Shown piece after piece: positions 10,980 through 22,760 of a DNA stretch of 64,000 bases; the first letter of the stretch is position 1; every line of letters starts with the position of its first letter. Made by a program: the position numbers and the translations under genes. The DNA is from Atopsyche davidsoni (lineage: Eukaryota; Arthropoda; Insecta; Trichoptera; Hydrobiosidae). The notes under the pieces were generated by a model that was not told the origin of the DNA, did not search any database, and worked only from the letters and a program-made list of their open reading frames with translations. The stretch lies in the NCBI GenBank assembly GCA_022113835.1, contig JAILWY010000027.1, positions 4,838,501 through 4,902,500 of the forward strand, written 5' to 3'.

Positions 10980-11375
10980 AACAATCAAACCTGTATAGGC
11001 AAAATCGTACTTCCTGTGAGACGGTCTTCACAAAAAATCAATAATATAAAATGTTAATCATTATAAAGTTACTTTTTATGTTTATTTTATCACAAAACTG
11101 ATAAACTACAACAAAAAAAAAATATTTTTAAGTTATTTTCTTAGGGCTATGCTTACAATATGGTATGTGTTTATCCCTTGATCCTGCGCGCAGCTTGTGA
11201 GGCTTACATGGTGTGTCTTAGATAGTAGCGTACATCGATTTCTCTATTTTCGATATTGGGTTTGTAAAAGGAAAAATATGTGTTTAAAAAAAAACTATTA
11301 AATATCATTTTGCAAGCAACGAGTTATTATTTTGAGTTTACGATACAAAATGTATTAAATTTTATTCATAAAAGC
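10980..11375. other. AT-rich stretch
   Basis: AT-rich except for a short GC patch with TGCGCGCA near 11186. No gene signal. Confidence 0.5.
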
Positions 11376-11379
11376 GAGG

Positions 11380-11660
11380 ATTTGTTTTAAGCAGCCGTGT
11401 ATATAGACCACGCGGCTACTTGCCTGCCGAATAATTCAAACGGTGTTAGAATTTCAAATGCATTCATCCGATTCCTGTTTGCACAGCTCGTGCGGTCGCT
11501 GATGACGCCCCGTGGGGGACATCGCCACTCAACACAACACAACACAGCACAACACAACACAACACGCCTCGACATGGGACAACATAAGAACGCAGGGACG
11601 CCAGCGGTGCAATGTTGCAGATTGTGCTGAAATTCAGGCCCAGTCAGGTCATTAATACAT
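11380..11660. promoter_or_regulatory. GC-richer block with AACAC microsatellite
   Basis: A mixed block with CpG and ATGACGCC-type words. It is interrupted by a pentanucleotide (AACAC)n array at about 11531-11565 with one impurity. Frames on both strands (96 and 77 codons) run through the array and are therefore unlikely to be genuine. Candidate regulatory block with a simple repeat. Confidence 0.3.
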
Positions 11661-11717
11661 ACATAACGATTATTCACATTTTAATGAGAGCTTTACTTGT
11701 CTCAAACATGTATGGAA

Positions 11718-11807
11718 ATTCAATATTTTTGACAGAGAGTACTTGGTGGAATTCCATTTTGATATTTTTGAATAAAATACTTGAGTGATTTTCCATATGT
11801 TCGTTTT
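11718..11807 (+). repeat. Hairpin-family repeat, copy 1
   Basis: Contains a segment (11718-11755) that recurs inverted at 40054-40094 and, more diverged, at 31571-31610. It then has an AATAAAATAC...GTGATTTTCC segment (11770-11797) that recurs at 31484-31510 and partly at 17600-17610. The shared order of both segments marks one dispersed family. This copy has only one arm of the hairpin. Confidence 0.55.
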
Positions 11808-11815
11808 TATTTCTA

Positions 11816-12760
11816 AACATGTTTCAAACGTGTATCTGAAAGCACAACCTTATATCGGTTTAAAAAAATTAAAAACTCAAGATGAATTTAGATCTAATCG
11901 AAATATGACATGATAACACTTTTATAGGAAATTTATGATTATATCTGTGTCCTATGATCACAAATAAAGATCATACAGGTAAGAAAAATATAAGAGATTT
12001 TGAATTTGATGCAGTTGTTGCTATTTATCCACAAAGCCTATGAAATTGATCAATACTCAAGTGTTTTTTTATAATTAAATGAATTATATATTTCTTTATG
12101 TTAAGTAAAAGCTCTCAACGCTGTGATTTTTAAAACAATAAAAATTCGATAGGATTTCATTTTAGACTTGATATTTTTGATAGAAAATATATTTTTTATA
12201 TATTGAAGAATATTTTTAGTGAGTATTAGTAACCCATCTCCACGAAGCACTAATGAATCACATCAACAGGCCTCTTCCATGTTAAATAGTTTCAAAGTCA
12301 GGAGCGAGTCAGTCTGGGCGCGCTGAGAGGCGTGATTACTTATAGTATCATCATTTTCAATAAGTCTTCCCAACTATTTCAGGCATCTTCCTTTATTAAT
12401 TAATTACGATGTATTTGTGCTGATGATAAACCTATAATGGCAAAACAATCTACTATGTTGTAACTGATTAATTCTGGCTATTTAATATAGAGACTTTAGA
12501 ATTACAAGCCAACTGATTATGTAACACGAATACGTGCACTCAATCTTGAATATATATCATCTTTATGTCGATAGCGGGTTTATACTAATCCATCATTTAA
12601 TGCAGCATTTATGGGGTAGATTCGCTCGGCATGGTGTTTAAGTTAAAACATGAATTAATATTCATGAAAAAAATCAAAATTTCCCTAGTAATTTTGAAAG
12701 CACTGTTTCTTATCTTTTAGGCTTCAAAGTAGGATTATAAGTTAAAATCATTCTTAGTAC
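11816..12760. other. Mostly AT-rich stretch
   Basis: Background DNA with a small GC-richer patch at about 12230-12350 that contains GCGCGC and CACATCA-type words. No gene signal. Confidence 0.45.
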
Positions 12761-12769
12761 AAGTGTGCT

Positions 12770-13085
12770 TTCTATTAAATTTGCATGTTATCTTGAAACG
12801 AGAATCCCTTGTATTGTTTATAACGCCTCCGACCACGTACACGGCCGTACAAATTGCCTAAATAGATCTTGTTCTGTTTATTGCAGCAAATTTGCCAACA
12901 TTCCGGCAGTTCTGTACACAGAATGGCTGCCGATACAATGGCGGTATTTGCAATTACATATCTCTGCCAAATTGTATAGCGCAAGGCGACATGGTATATT
13001 TCAAACATCAAATAATGGCCGAATTTATTACGAAAAAGTCTTAGGAGTGTCCACAATATTAAGAAAATTGATTTCCACATGACAA
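12770..13085. other. Block open on both strands (105 and 101 codons), function unknown
   Basis: The plus frame (to 13082) and the minus frame (12775-13080) mirror each other, which usually means few stops by composition. The plus frame as counted begins at a GTG, not an ATG. An acceptor-like pyrimidine tract ending in CAG lies near 12883, and an AATGGCGG YY1-like word near 12959. I recognise no protein family. Noncoding conserved block is my preferred reading; a short exon is the alternative. Confidence 0.22.
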
Positions 13086-13486
13086 AAAGCCAGACCAGGT
13101 GCTCTAAATATACGATTATTCAACTTTAAATTAATGATAAAATAGTTATCATTGAACTTTTATTTGAAAATTAAAATATACCGTATATCTATCAGTATTT
13201 AAAGAATATACACTGTTTTATTTTATACAAGAGAAACATAGCTCTATTCAATTATATTCGTGATAATATAATACGCATTTATTCATCATTGAAATTTTAA
13301 AATGTTTCTAATGCATTGGATAATTATTGAATTTAATTTTTCAGCTGCTGAAAGCGACGTGTTTTTTTCAGTTCAAACAAAAAAAATCCATTGTATATTA
13401 TCATATTGATAAGAGATTGAATACTAACACGACAGCTCGAGATCGTTAGAGGCCGACAAATAACAAGTGGATAATCTGAATTTGAA

Positions 13487-13501
13487 AATGCCCGGGGCAT
13501 T
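13487..13501. promoter_or_regulatory. Perfect 15-bp dyad AATGCCC-G-GGGCATT
   Basis: A seven-base perfect inverted repeat around a central G, isolated in AT-rich DNA. The symmetry and GC contrast suggest a protein-binding site. No known factor is assigned. Confidence 0.3.
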
Positions 13502-15140
13502 GTTGTAAATTATATCTGGAAATGATTGATGATTAATCAAATATTATTACGATTTATTATTATATGTATTCAATTTTTATATATTATATGTATTCAAATG
13601 TGAGTATTTTTTTGTGTTTTGATCATACTTTAAACCTGTTAAATTAAAAATATAGTCGTTATTTATGCAAATATGATACTCTCAGAGCAAAGTGGCTTGA
13701 TAGATATTTGAAAAATATTTATAAAAATTTTAGAATAGCTGCTTTACGGATATTTTAATAAACAAATACTTATAAAAAAAAAATTATAAAGTTTTTTCAA
13801 TCAACTTGCGAAAGCAATTTTTATTTGATATAATACTCGTGGTTTTTTTTAATAAATGTATCAATTGAAATATTTAATTTGCTAATAATTGAGATTCTTT
13901 CTTTAATATCATTGTTATTAAAGCTAAAAGCAACTACTCAACTAAGCAAAACATTGCTCTTGGCTCTATAAATAAAAGTTTAGTTTTTGTAAGCCCCATA
14001 TATGGAAAGCTCATGTTTTATTTAATGCTTTTCTGGAAAAAATATTAGTTTTTATAAAAAAAATTTAAGTAACAGATTTTATTAGTTTTTCTTTTAATTC
14101 CAAATACATTTAACCATGCCTCAAAATCAGAAATAACTTTCCGATCAATCTATTATTTATGAGAATTCGAACCCATAAATACGTGAAAAATGTGTCAAAT
14201 TTTTCCAAAAGTAGGTTGAAAACATTTCAATTCAACATTTAAATTTGTTATTCGTTTTCATAGTATTACAGGAAATTTGGTGAGTGGAAAAAAAATATTT
14301 TGGAAAGTTTTGCACCACCAGTTAAAAATGAGAAGTTAGTTCAGAGTGACCTTGCCGCATAGCCGGTGAAGAAAAATTCAAAGTTTTGTGAAATTTATAT
14401 CCATATTTTTACAGTTTGCTTCTCTGTACATTACTTTCGTATGAAACATTAAATATCTTTGCAATAACAGTACAATGTAAAAAAAAAATGACTCAATTTA
14501 TAATTTTTGTGGTAAAATTAGAGGCCTTTTATATTTTTTAATTAAAAACATGGTATTTCAAAGGCTTTAAGATATGTCCATAGATTTTGGCAGTTGTTGT
14601 TATGATCCGGTTTCCTGAATATTATGCTGCTAGAAAATATACTTTTTAAAATTTTTAATTTTGATAGTTTTATTAAATTTACATTTTAAGTTTTCATCGA
14701 TTTTGGTGATTGGTTTCTAGCATATATTTTACGTGATAGGATATTTTACATTCAATGGGTGATATTAAAAGTGACTTAGTTAATACGCTAACTTTAATTC
14801 TGAAATAATTGATAATCAATGAAAATTCATAAATCATTGAATATCATATTTAATATCTTATTCAACTTTTTAATGACTTCTTATTTAAAATTAATAAATT
14901 ATTTTAGATAACTGATTTGCTAAAGATAGTTATGTCTGTTAAAACTACTGGTTCATAAAAAATACTAATTTCGGTTTTTTTATAGATTTTTTGAGAACTA
15001 CGCTTGTTTTTAATTAATTTACAACAGTGTGAAAATTTATTTTTAGCAAAATTCGAATGAACAAATTTGTTAAAAATAATATTTTTTTTACCGGCTATAA
15101 TAACTTATTTTTGTAAACAAAATATTTTATTTGACATATA
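13502..15140. other. AT-rich noncoding stretch
   Basis: Contains a short direct duplication of TTATATGTATTCAA at about 13559-13600. No coding or RNA signal. Confidence 0.55.
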
Positions 15141-15179
15141 ATACATGTTTATATTTCAAATCAAGAGAATATCATTAGG

Positions 15180-15445
15180 TTTTTATGTTAAGCCAAATTT
15201 TCTCATTAATGCGCTTGTCTTTCGCACAAGAGTACCTAATCGCCTTCTTCAAAATTACGTCGTGACCTGGAAATTCAGGTCGGAAAAAACTGGAATATGG
15301 GCCAAAAATCCTGAAGAGCACTCGGATTCTGTCTACAGAGGGAATTTGAAACACTCTGAGGGTCTTCTAGAGAATCGCCCGACAACGAGCACTCCAGAAG
15401 CTGCTTCAGTATTGGGAATTACAGAACTTGCTAAGTCAACGAAAA
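15180..15445. other. Intermediate-GC block with GACCTG/CAGGTC dyad and 108-codon frame
   Basis: A plus frame from 15145 to 15471 (108 codons) crosses the block. It has no motif I recognise, and upstream it is AT-rich. A perfect dyad GACCTG-GAAATT-CAGGTC sits at 15264-15281. A conserved regulatory block or an orphan exon are both possible. Confidence 0.25.
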
Positions 15446-17565
15446 TTTACTTTTGTACTACGTATATTTAAATTTTACATAAAATCTATAGAATGTTTTG
15501 ACAATAGAATAATTTAAGTTATGAAAAGTTTTTTTAAAAATCTTATTACAAATAAATTAAACTTAACTTATTTTATCGATTTGAAAAAAAATATATATTA
15601 AAAACAAGCAAGAAAAAATAATAATTTTTCTTTCCTTTCCCGTCATAAATATCGAACTTTTTAAACTGAAAACTTTATACAAGAGTAAGTCTAAGCTTTG
15701 TTTATCATAAACGTATTGTTTATTTTAAAGTTTTACCACATCTCGCTAGAATAAATTAATAACTATTTAAATAACTTATGAATATGCATGTATTCGCTTT
15801 AAATCATTTGTAAGCTAATGTGAATTGTTCTTGTGGCATAATAAAGTAAACTATAAAATCCCTCTATTCCTGTTAAGTTATACTTTAAAGACAATTTATT
15901 AGTTGTTTACATTGTAGTTGTACTTATAATAGTATTTACCTTATTATTTCGTATGTACACAATCAAATTATTTTATTAACTGTTATGGCCTATCCAATAA
16001 TATTTTTTCAAATATTTCTAGTTGATTCAAACATAAAATATTTCTGTATTAAAATTTTTTTTTTTAGAAAAAACAAATTGTGGATGTTCTTGTTATTTTA
16101 TGTTTGAATCAAATCCTCAAGAAAATATGAAATGGAATGGCTTTAATTAATATTAGAATAATATATAAGCAAGCACCAGAAACTTAACACATTATCAAAA
16201 GTCGATAGTTTAAAAATCCTTTGTCTTTACAAAATCACCAATTTTTTTTAAAAATAAATATTTCTTAATAACAAAGTCCAAAAAAGATATTCTTCTTGCA
16301 CTCTTTAGAATCAACAGTAACATAATTTAGCAATTTATTAACTCCCTAAATAAAAATATGCATATTTACTGATACCTGATGCTTTACTTTATGCTGACTT
16401 TAGGTTGATATAAAGAATTAAGATAATTAATCTAGTCTATTAAACAGATGAACTGTGTTAATCAAACGATTTATACTTATGATAATACGGTGTATTCGGT
16501 ATTCTGAAATAGCTGAAAAAATAAAGTAATATTATAAATAATATTAACAACCCTGGTGTCTGAATATTTCAATAAATTTTGCGAAATTTCTTCTACGTCA
16601 TGCTAATATGCTTTGTTTTTCTTACATTTTTTGGAAACGAAAAAATAAATCAATGGTATTTATTAAGCACAAGAAGGGTTTTGTTTACATTTGAATATAA
16701 TTTTTGTATCCTTTCAGCAAAGAAAGCAGAAAAATCTAGTTTACTTTAATATACGCAAAACTCTTTACTTATGAACACGCTTTCCAAAAAGAAACACAAA
16801 AAATAATCTAGTAACGAAGAACAAGCAAAATATTTTTTATAAAAAAAACTGTCAGCAAACATATATTAAAGGAATATTATTGAAAATGAATAGAAAATAA
16901 AATATCTTGTTGAAGTATTATGGAAATTATTTATGTAAGGTTTTTTGAACTTGTACAAGACATTCGTCAAACAATATGTGGGCGATCCCGGAAAAGCTTT
17001 ACGTCTTCTAGAAAAATATGTATAAAAAACAATGATACTTATATGGACACTTTGAAATGTCATATCAATCATTTTGTCGATTTTACATTTCCAACATATT
17101 TTCAAGTGATTTAAAATATCAGTCTGAATCATACTCAGTTCGCGTAAAAAATGTGTGGACATTGGAATATTACCCGGCCATAGCTGGCATTGTATTTTGG
17201 CATTCTAACAAATCTCTCTTAAGGTCAAATTCACAATTTTATTTATGAAAACTATGAATTTTGAAAAATGATGCTTTGTGCTGTGAGCTGTTACATTTCG
17301 CACTTAATATGTTTTTTTTTTAAATCTTAGATTTTTTATTTGATGTACTATAAATGTTCAGTCAAAAAAAACATTTTTTTATGCGTTTTTAGGCTAAAAT
17401 ATATTGTTTAACCAGATTCGTTAAAAACTGAAGTTATGGAAAAATTTAATACACCTATTGATATGTAATTTAAATGAAAAATATAATTGAATAAAGAAGA
17501 TCGAATAATAAGAATATCAGTTCGGTTAGGTATCATAAAATTTATGGTTTAAATTTTATTTAGTT
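15446..17565. other. AT-rich noncoding stretch
   Basis: The longest feature-poor part of the left half. Frames of 63-98 codons at 16866-17248 overlap in several phases and lack motifs. Confidence 0.5.
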
Positions 17566-17575
17566 AGTTTTTAGA

Positions 17576-17657
17576 AATATTTTTGACAGAGAGTTCTAGA
17601 GTGATTTTCCAAAAAAAAAAAAAAAAACGAACACGTGGAAAATCACCCGAGTTAGTT
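17576..17657 (+). repeat. Hairpin-family repeat, copy 2
   Basis: Starts with the family segment ATATTTTTGACAGAGAGT. It then has an inverted repeat: TAGAGTGATTTTCC (17597-17610) against GGAAAATCACCCGAG (17637-17651). The arms flank a run of 17 A. The arms match the GTGATTTTCC arm of copies 1 and 3. Confidence 0.55.
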
Positions 17658-17789
17658 TTTAATATCATATGCGTTATTGAATCAATGATAAAAAAAATTA
17701 TGACTCGAAGTTCTTTGGGACGTTTTCTTGGGAGAATTTTTTTTATTGTACATTTGTTGCTGAATAAACATCCTTTATAGCACGCAGCC

Positions 17790-18040
17790 TGCAGATCAGG
17801 GGCTATCGTCTGGTAAGGTGAGTGAGGTTGATGTAATCGATCACCCCCGTAAAGTAATAATTCGTCGGGGCGCCGGCGCGGGTCAGGGGCCGGCTTGTTT
17901 ATGAGTTTTCATTTGTCTTATTGGTGGTTCGTCACACCCAAGCGGTCAGGAACTTTCAGGCTGATGGATTGATTGTGGTGCCAATCAAATAGGAGCTCGC
18001 CTCGTAAATTGCTTTTACAAGATAAACCTTGTGTGAACTT
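17790..18040. promoter_or_regulatory. Candidate enhancer with TGAT/ATTGAT and TTTATGA words
   Basis: A GC-rich core (GGCGCCGGCGC near 17869) is flanked by TAATCGATCA and TTTATGA, and then TGATGGATTGATTG near 17961-17974. The TGATnnAT arrangement is the Exd/Pbx-Hox composite type and TTTATGA the posterior-Hox type. No supported frame. The words are suggestive of a developmental enhancer only. Confidence 0.35.
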
Positions 18041-18820
18041 TAAGAAATCCTACTGTGTTCAGTGCTAAATTTCAAAGAAAATAAATATTAAACATATTTC
18101 CTAGCTTTACTTATAAACTCTACAACAACAGCTTTCAAAACTTACAAACACGTGTATTAAAAAGCTTACAAATTTTTCACGGGTTTTGAAATGTTATGCT
18201 ACGTTGTTTTCTTCTTAGTAAAAATTTGATTCAGAAATGTGAAAGCATTTAAATTACAAATTTAAAGTATATTAATACAGATACAGAAATAATTTGCTGT
18301 TTTATATGGCATTGATGCTATAAGGGTTGCTAGTCTGCTTTCATATTATTTTAAGAGGTTTTAATTCGTTCTACGAGTCACTACTCACAGAATCCGAGTA
18401 AGATATTGCTGTGTTGTCTATCATTTATATTTGCCACTCTCTAAATGGCTTATGTGTTAGTAAAATGATATTTAGCGTTAAATTTTTATAATTATTACAC
18501 GGCAAACCAAAAGTAAAGCGTGTAAATTATTTTTTTTTGTCATGATTTAATTTTGCAATGCCGAAATATTTAAAGACTAGAAGTTGTCAATGAAAGTGTG
18601 TTTCTGAAACTAGGTTTATTCTTATGTTGAAATAAAACTACAATGCTTATCATAATTTAATAAATAATATTATATACAATCCTTAAGCATTTTAGACCAA
18701 AGAGAGACAGAAGATTGGTAGCATTGAAATTGGTCTTAAACTTAACACAAACATAAACTATGCCATATTACGATTGTTTTAAACATAAATACCTTCATAT
18801 GTTATAAGCTCAACTTCCGT
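18041..18820. other. AT-rich noncoding stretch
   Basis: No recognisable element. Confidence 0.55.
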
Positions 18821-18824
18821 AGAA

Positions 18825-18990
18825 GCTGCGAGACAAACATGTTGATGGCATCCTCCGCTTCCGAGAGCTGGAAAATGTACCGTGCGACGACTTGAGAGGA
18901 GAATAGCGACAGGGAATAAAAAAAAAACATATTTCCTGGAGACTGAAGTTGTTAGGATTTACGAGATGGCTGCGTTCAACTCCGGTGCTT
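18825..18990. other. Small GC-richer block
   Basis: Carries CCGTGCGACGACTTGAG and GAGATGGCTGCG words. A 78-codon plus frame (18882-19118) runs through an A-rich tract and has no motif. Possibly regulatory. Confidence 0.22.
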
Positions 18991-20335
18991 ACAATAATTT
19001 AGACGAAGAAAGGAAATATGTAGATTTTAGTATTCATGTAACCTCCATTTATTTTTATGGATTTGATGCAATTAGACATGATTTTATTAAATTGTTTACT
19101 GACGCAAACCAACGATAATGATGTGAAATACTCGGTTTATACATATATTTTTGAAGAGGTTGTATTCACGATAGGAAAATGTATATTTATTATTTTTGCA
19201 TAAATTTAATAGTTCTTTCATGAGAAAGAGCTCCGTTGTAGTCCATACAATAGTATTTAGTTCTTTTGTGAAGATTATATAGCTTGGTTTCGTATTCAAG
19301 AGTATTTACAGAATTTATTATGTACAAAGAAACGGAGCTCTGCGAGGAGGGGGTTATGGTGAGTTTAAATGTTTTATTAGCATAAAAGGGGATTTCTAAG
19401 ATGTGATAGTATCGCCCGAAGTTCACAATGTACTCACATCATTCGTCAATACACAAGCAGAAATAAGACGAGGCCACGTGCATTCCAATTAGCTAAGAGA
19501 TCACCTATCAGATGTGACAGGTATCACTATAAACATGAGTATGTATTATATTACACTTCCGACAAACTAGTATTTAAACGTACGGTTAACTTTAATTCAC
19601 TAGTGTAGTATTTAATTATTGTGCACAATATACATATTTTTCAAATGCGTGCTTACAGCATAGAGCAGTAAAACTAAATATGTTTTAAAAAAAAAATAAA
19701 TTAAAAAAAAAAAGTTAATAAATTTCACTATCCTCAGTGGTTTTGAGTTTGATGAAACACTATTTAAATATTTATATGTGATAAACCAATGCATAATGAG
19801 CTTTAAATTATATTAATATAAGACTTAATTGAAATAATCCATAATAAATAAATTTTTTTTTGATAATTCCACTTTCATTTGTGTGAAACTGCTTTTAAAT
19901 GTTTTTATTTTAAAATTAACTTGCGTAAATAGATTTTTTTTTAATGTTTTCGATATATTAGTTGAAATATAAGGAACTAAAGCTAGTTTCAAAACCAAAA
20001 TTATACAGATAAATGAATTAACGATGTATCAAATCACAATCAATTCAAAATAATTTATTTTACTAAAATTAAATAAATTATATTAATCGCACACACGGAG
20101 GAAAGGTTATGAGAAAAAAGTAATTGCTGTAGTAAGGTTTTATTTTTTCAAGTAATAAAACAAAAATTCCATCATCGCTTTGATTTGAACACCTCTTTTT
20201 AAAAGTAACTATTAAAAACTTTTAAGAAACTCATATAACTTAAGGAGTAACTTGAATAGATGAACTTCTTCTTTTAATAGAAAAGTGTTCTTTTACAAAG
20301 CGCCATTAGATCTATTATCTCTTGAAAGTCATTTT
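18991..20335. other. AT-rich noncoding stretch
   Basis: Includes a short GC patch at 19325-19360 and a poly-A region near 19685-19712. Nothing else recognised. Confidence 0.5.
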
Positions 20336-20339
20336 ACGC

Positions 20340-20575
20340 TATTTTGTTGAGTTTTCTCTCGGCGGAAAACACGTGAAAATTCAGGCACGTTTTAAAATAG
20401 CATTCAAACACTTTTAAATTTATGCGGCCAGCGTAAGATTTACGGTTTGTGGGAACAGCAATTGCAGACGGATTCAAAAAACAAATTTACCGACCAACAT
20501 GGCGGAAGAGGCCACATTCAAGTTTTATAAGTATTCAAGTTTTAAATCTCAACGAGAAGAGAGCTTTTGAATTTT
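20340..20575 (+). promoter_or_regulatory. Promoter-like block with YY1-type ATGGCGG and a 23-residue ATG frame
   Basis: Contains CACGTG near 20371 and the word CAACATGGCGGAAG at 20495-20508, which matches both the YY1 promoter motif and a good start-codon context. The ATG at 20499 opens a short frame (MAEEATFKFY...) that ends at 20570 after 23 residues. This could be an N-terminal first exon, an upstream ORF or chance; no strong donor is visible inside it. Confidence 0.28.
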
Positions 20576-21235
20576 TTACTTAAATTTAATTTCATTAAAT
20601 TAAAATAGTATTATGTGGTTCTTACATGATATATGGTTAAAAGTGAATTAATATTTTTGGGCTACGTATTTTATCTGAACGAGCTTTTATAAAATATTAA
20701 TATTTTCAGATCTCTTATTTGATTTTTCTAAGATTTTTTTTTTGTTTTTATAAAATATACCGTTAATATTTGATATGAATAAAAAAAATTATTATTTTTT
20801 GATTTTGTGTTTAAAGTCAAAATGTTTTGGTATATATTTTGAGAGTGTTTTATCATAAAAAAATAGAATAATACGTACGATATGTATTTAAGATTAAAAT
20901 ATGTCAAATTATTCAAATAAAATAAAAATTTCCGAATTCATTTAGCAATTTATCATGAAATAAGGACTCAACTGTGTGTACATATTTTTATTATACTAAA
21001 TCTCAGGTAGGTCAGGTAGTTAAATCGATGTGAAGAAAAGATTGTTTAAATGAAACATTAAAAATAAAATACAATAGCCGTTTTCAAATGGCGTTATAAA
21101 ATATGTTCAAAGATAAAAGCTTTAAATAATTAAAAAAAATTTATAAATATTAAATTACATAACAACTTTGTCTTTTTATACGCAATAAAAAACAAGAACC
21201 ATTTGAAAAGCGATCAAAAGCCAATATTATTGAAT
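20576..21235. other. AT-rich noncoding stretch
   Basis: No feature seen. Confidence 0.55.
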
Positions 21236-21239
21236 GCTA

Positions 21240-21480
21240 TTTCTCTGGAGATGCCTCTCTAATGAGATGAAACGTTAACAGACTCCAGAGGGCCAGAAAC
21301 TTAACTGGCTCGGGAAAATGAACGGAGCTTTTTCCAATTTGCAACTTAAACTAAGTTACAGACTCGAAAGCATCCTCGGGACCAGGAGTATCCACCTCCT
21401 CCCCAAATGGACTGGAGGAAATAGTTAAACAGTCATCTGAATAGAGCGCAACATTATCTTTAGAGAGAGAAGCCTAATTG
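21240..21480. promoter_or_regulatory. GC-richer block, candidate regulatory element
   Basis: A sharply bounded block of near-50% GC with CTCCAGAG and TCCACCTCCTCCCC pyrimidine words. No open frame longer than background. I see no factor-specific dyad. Confidence 0.25.
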
Positions 21481-22530
21481 GTTCACGAAAATTTCAGTAA
21501 TGATTTTTATCTAGCGCATATTTTTATATATTATCTAATAACATAAAGAAATTGATGAACATTAATACTTATTTACTTCAAATACTTACATATACGTTGT
21601 TATATGCAGCGAGTCATATAAAATCGATAATCCGAATTTTTTAATAAAAGTTTTGAAGAAAAAAAATCAACAAAAAGTACGTATATTTTAATATGACATT
21701 ATTTTATATACTTACAGTTTTTCAGATTTAGTGTGTGACACAAATTTAAGATAAATTATTTAGTGTTGCTTCACATATAAAATAAATAATGTTTTCGTTG
21801 AAATTAATCTTGTGGCGGTTTCGCATTTTATTTTTAGAGTTTATGCAGTATAACATGTATGCTTTATTTTTTAATTTTCAGTATCTTCAGGTTACCTCAT
21901 GAAATGAAGAGGATAATTAGAGTGCGTTCGAGTTTCAGCTTTTATGGAGTGCTTACCTTTAGGTCGCAAATGTCAAGTCTTCAAGATGTAGAAATGTAGA
22001 GTAAATTGCTTACCTGAAACAAAAAAAATTCAAAATTAAATATCGTACACAAATATTATTGTTACAATTACGTAAAATGAAACATGTAAAAACGAATATT
22101 TTTAAAATTACATATTATTTACTATATTATTGAAATTTCATTTTGATTTTTTTTACATTGTAGAGCATTAAGTTAACTCGTAAAATATACGTAAATCTTG
22201 CTTATTTGTTTTTATAATTTAGTACAAACACAGCAGTTAAAATGTTAAATTAACGTTGGAACTATTACTAAATAAAAAATAGTTTTTAATATGAATATAT
22301 TTTTAATGAAAAAATAATGATGATTTATGGGTTCAAAATATAATGTGAAAGATTTGAATTTAATACAAAGGAAATCAAAATACGTGTATAAATTATTACT
22401 CGCATACCAGAAATTCGATTGTCCTATAAAAACTTCAAATTGAAATTGAGTTCTGAGTATTAACAATAACACTTAAAACATATACGTTTAATTACAATAT
22501 TAAATCAGCAATATATCAATCGGTGCTTTT
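21481..22530. other. AT-rich noncoding stretch
   Basis: No feature seen. A 75-codon minus frame at 22245-22472 is AT-driven. Confidence 0.5.
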
Positions 22531-22534
22531 TTGT

Positions 22535-22760
22535 ATAAAAACCGACGTGTTTCAGAGGGAAGCTTTTGTAAAGACTGTTTGCTTTATAAGAATTCCGATG
22601 GTATGTCGGAAGTCCGGGCCGGTGAAGTAGATTCCTTCACAACAGAGCTTTTCGGATTTACCTGGCCGGGTCAGCCGCCAGGAATAGTTACCTCAAAGAA
22701 TGCTTATGAAAAGGAAAAAAAAAACTTCCTCAAAGAGGGTCGCGTGGTCTTTTTTCCCGT
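22535..22760. other. GC-richer block with 109-codon plus frame
   Basis: The frame 22531-22860 starts at a TTG, holds an early CKDC pair of cysteines and a late CHFC pair, but no domain I recognise, and its second half is lysine- and isoleucine-rich AT sequence. The block 22600-22700 has the words CCGGGCCGG and CTGGCCGGGTCAG. Regulatory element or an exon of an unknown gene. Confidence 0.22.

Noticed and set aside
12765..13082. Frames of 105 codons (plus) and 101 codons (minus) as genes
   Set aside because: They mirror each other on opposite strands, the plus frame has no ATG start, and no motif or splice pair supports either. Kept only as an unassigned block.
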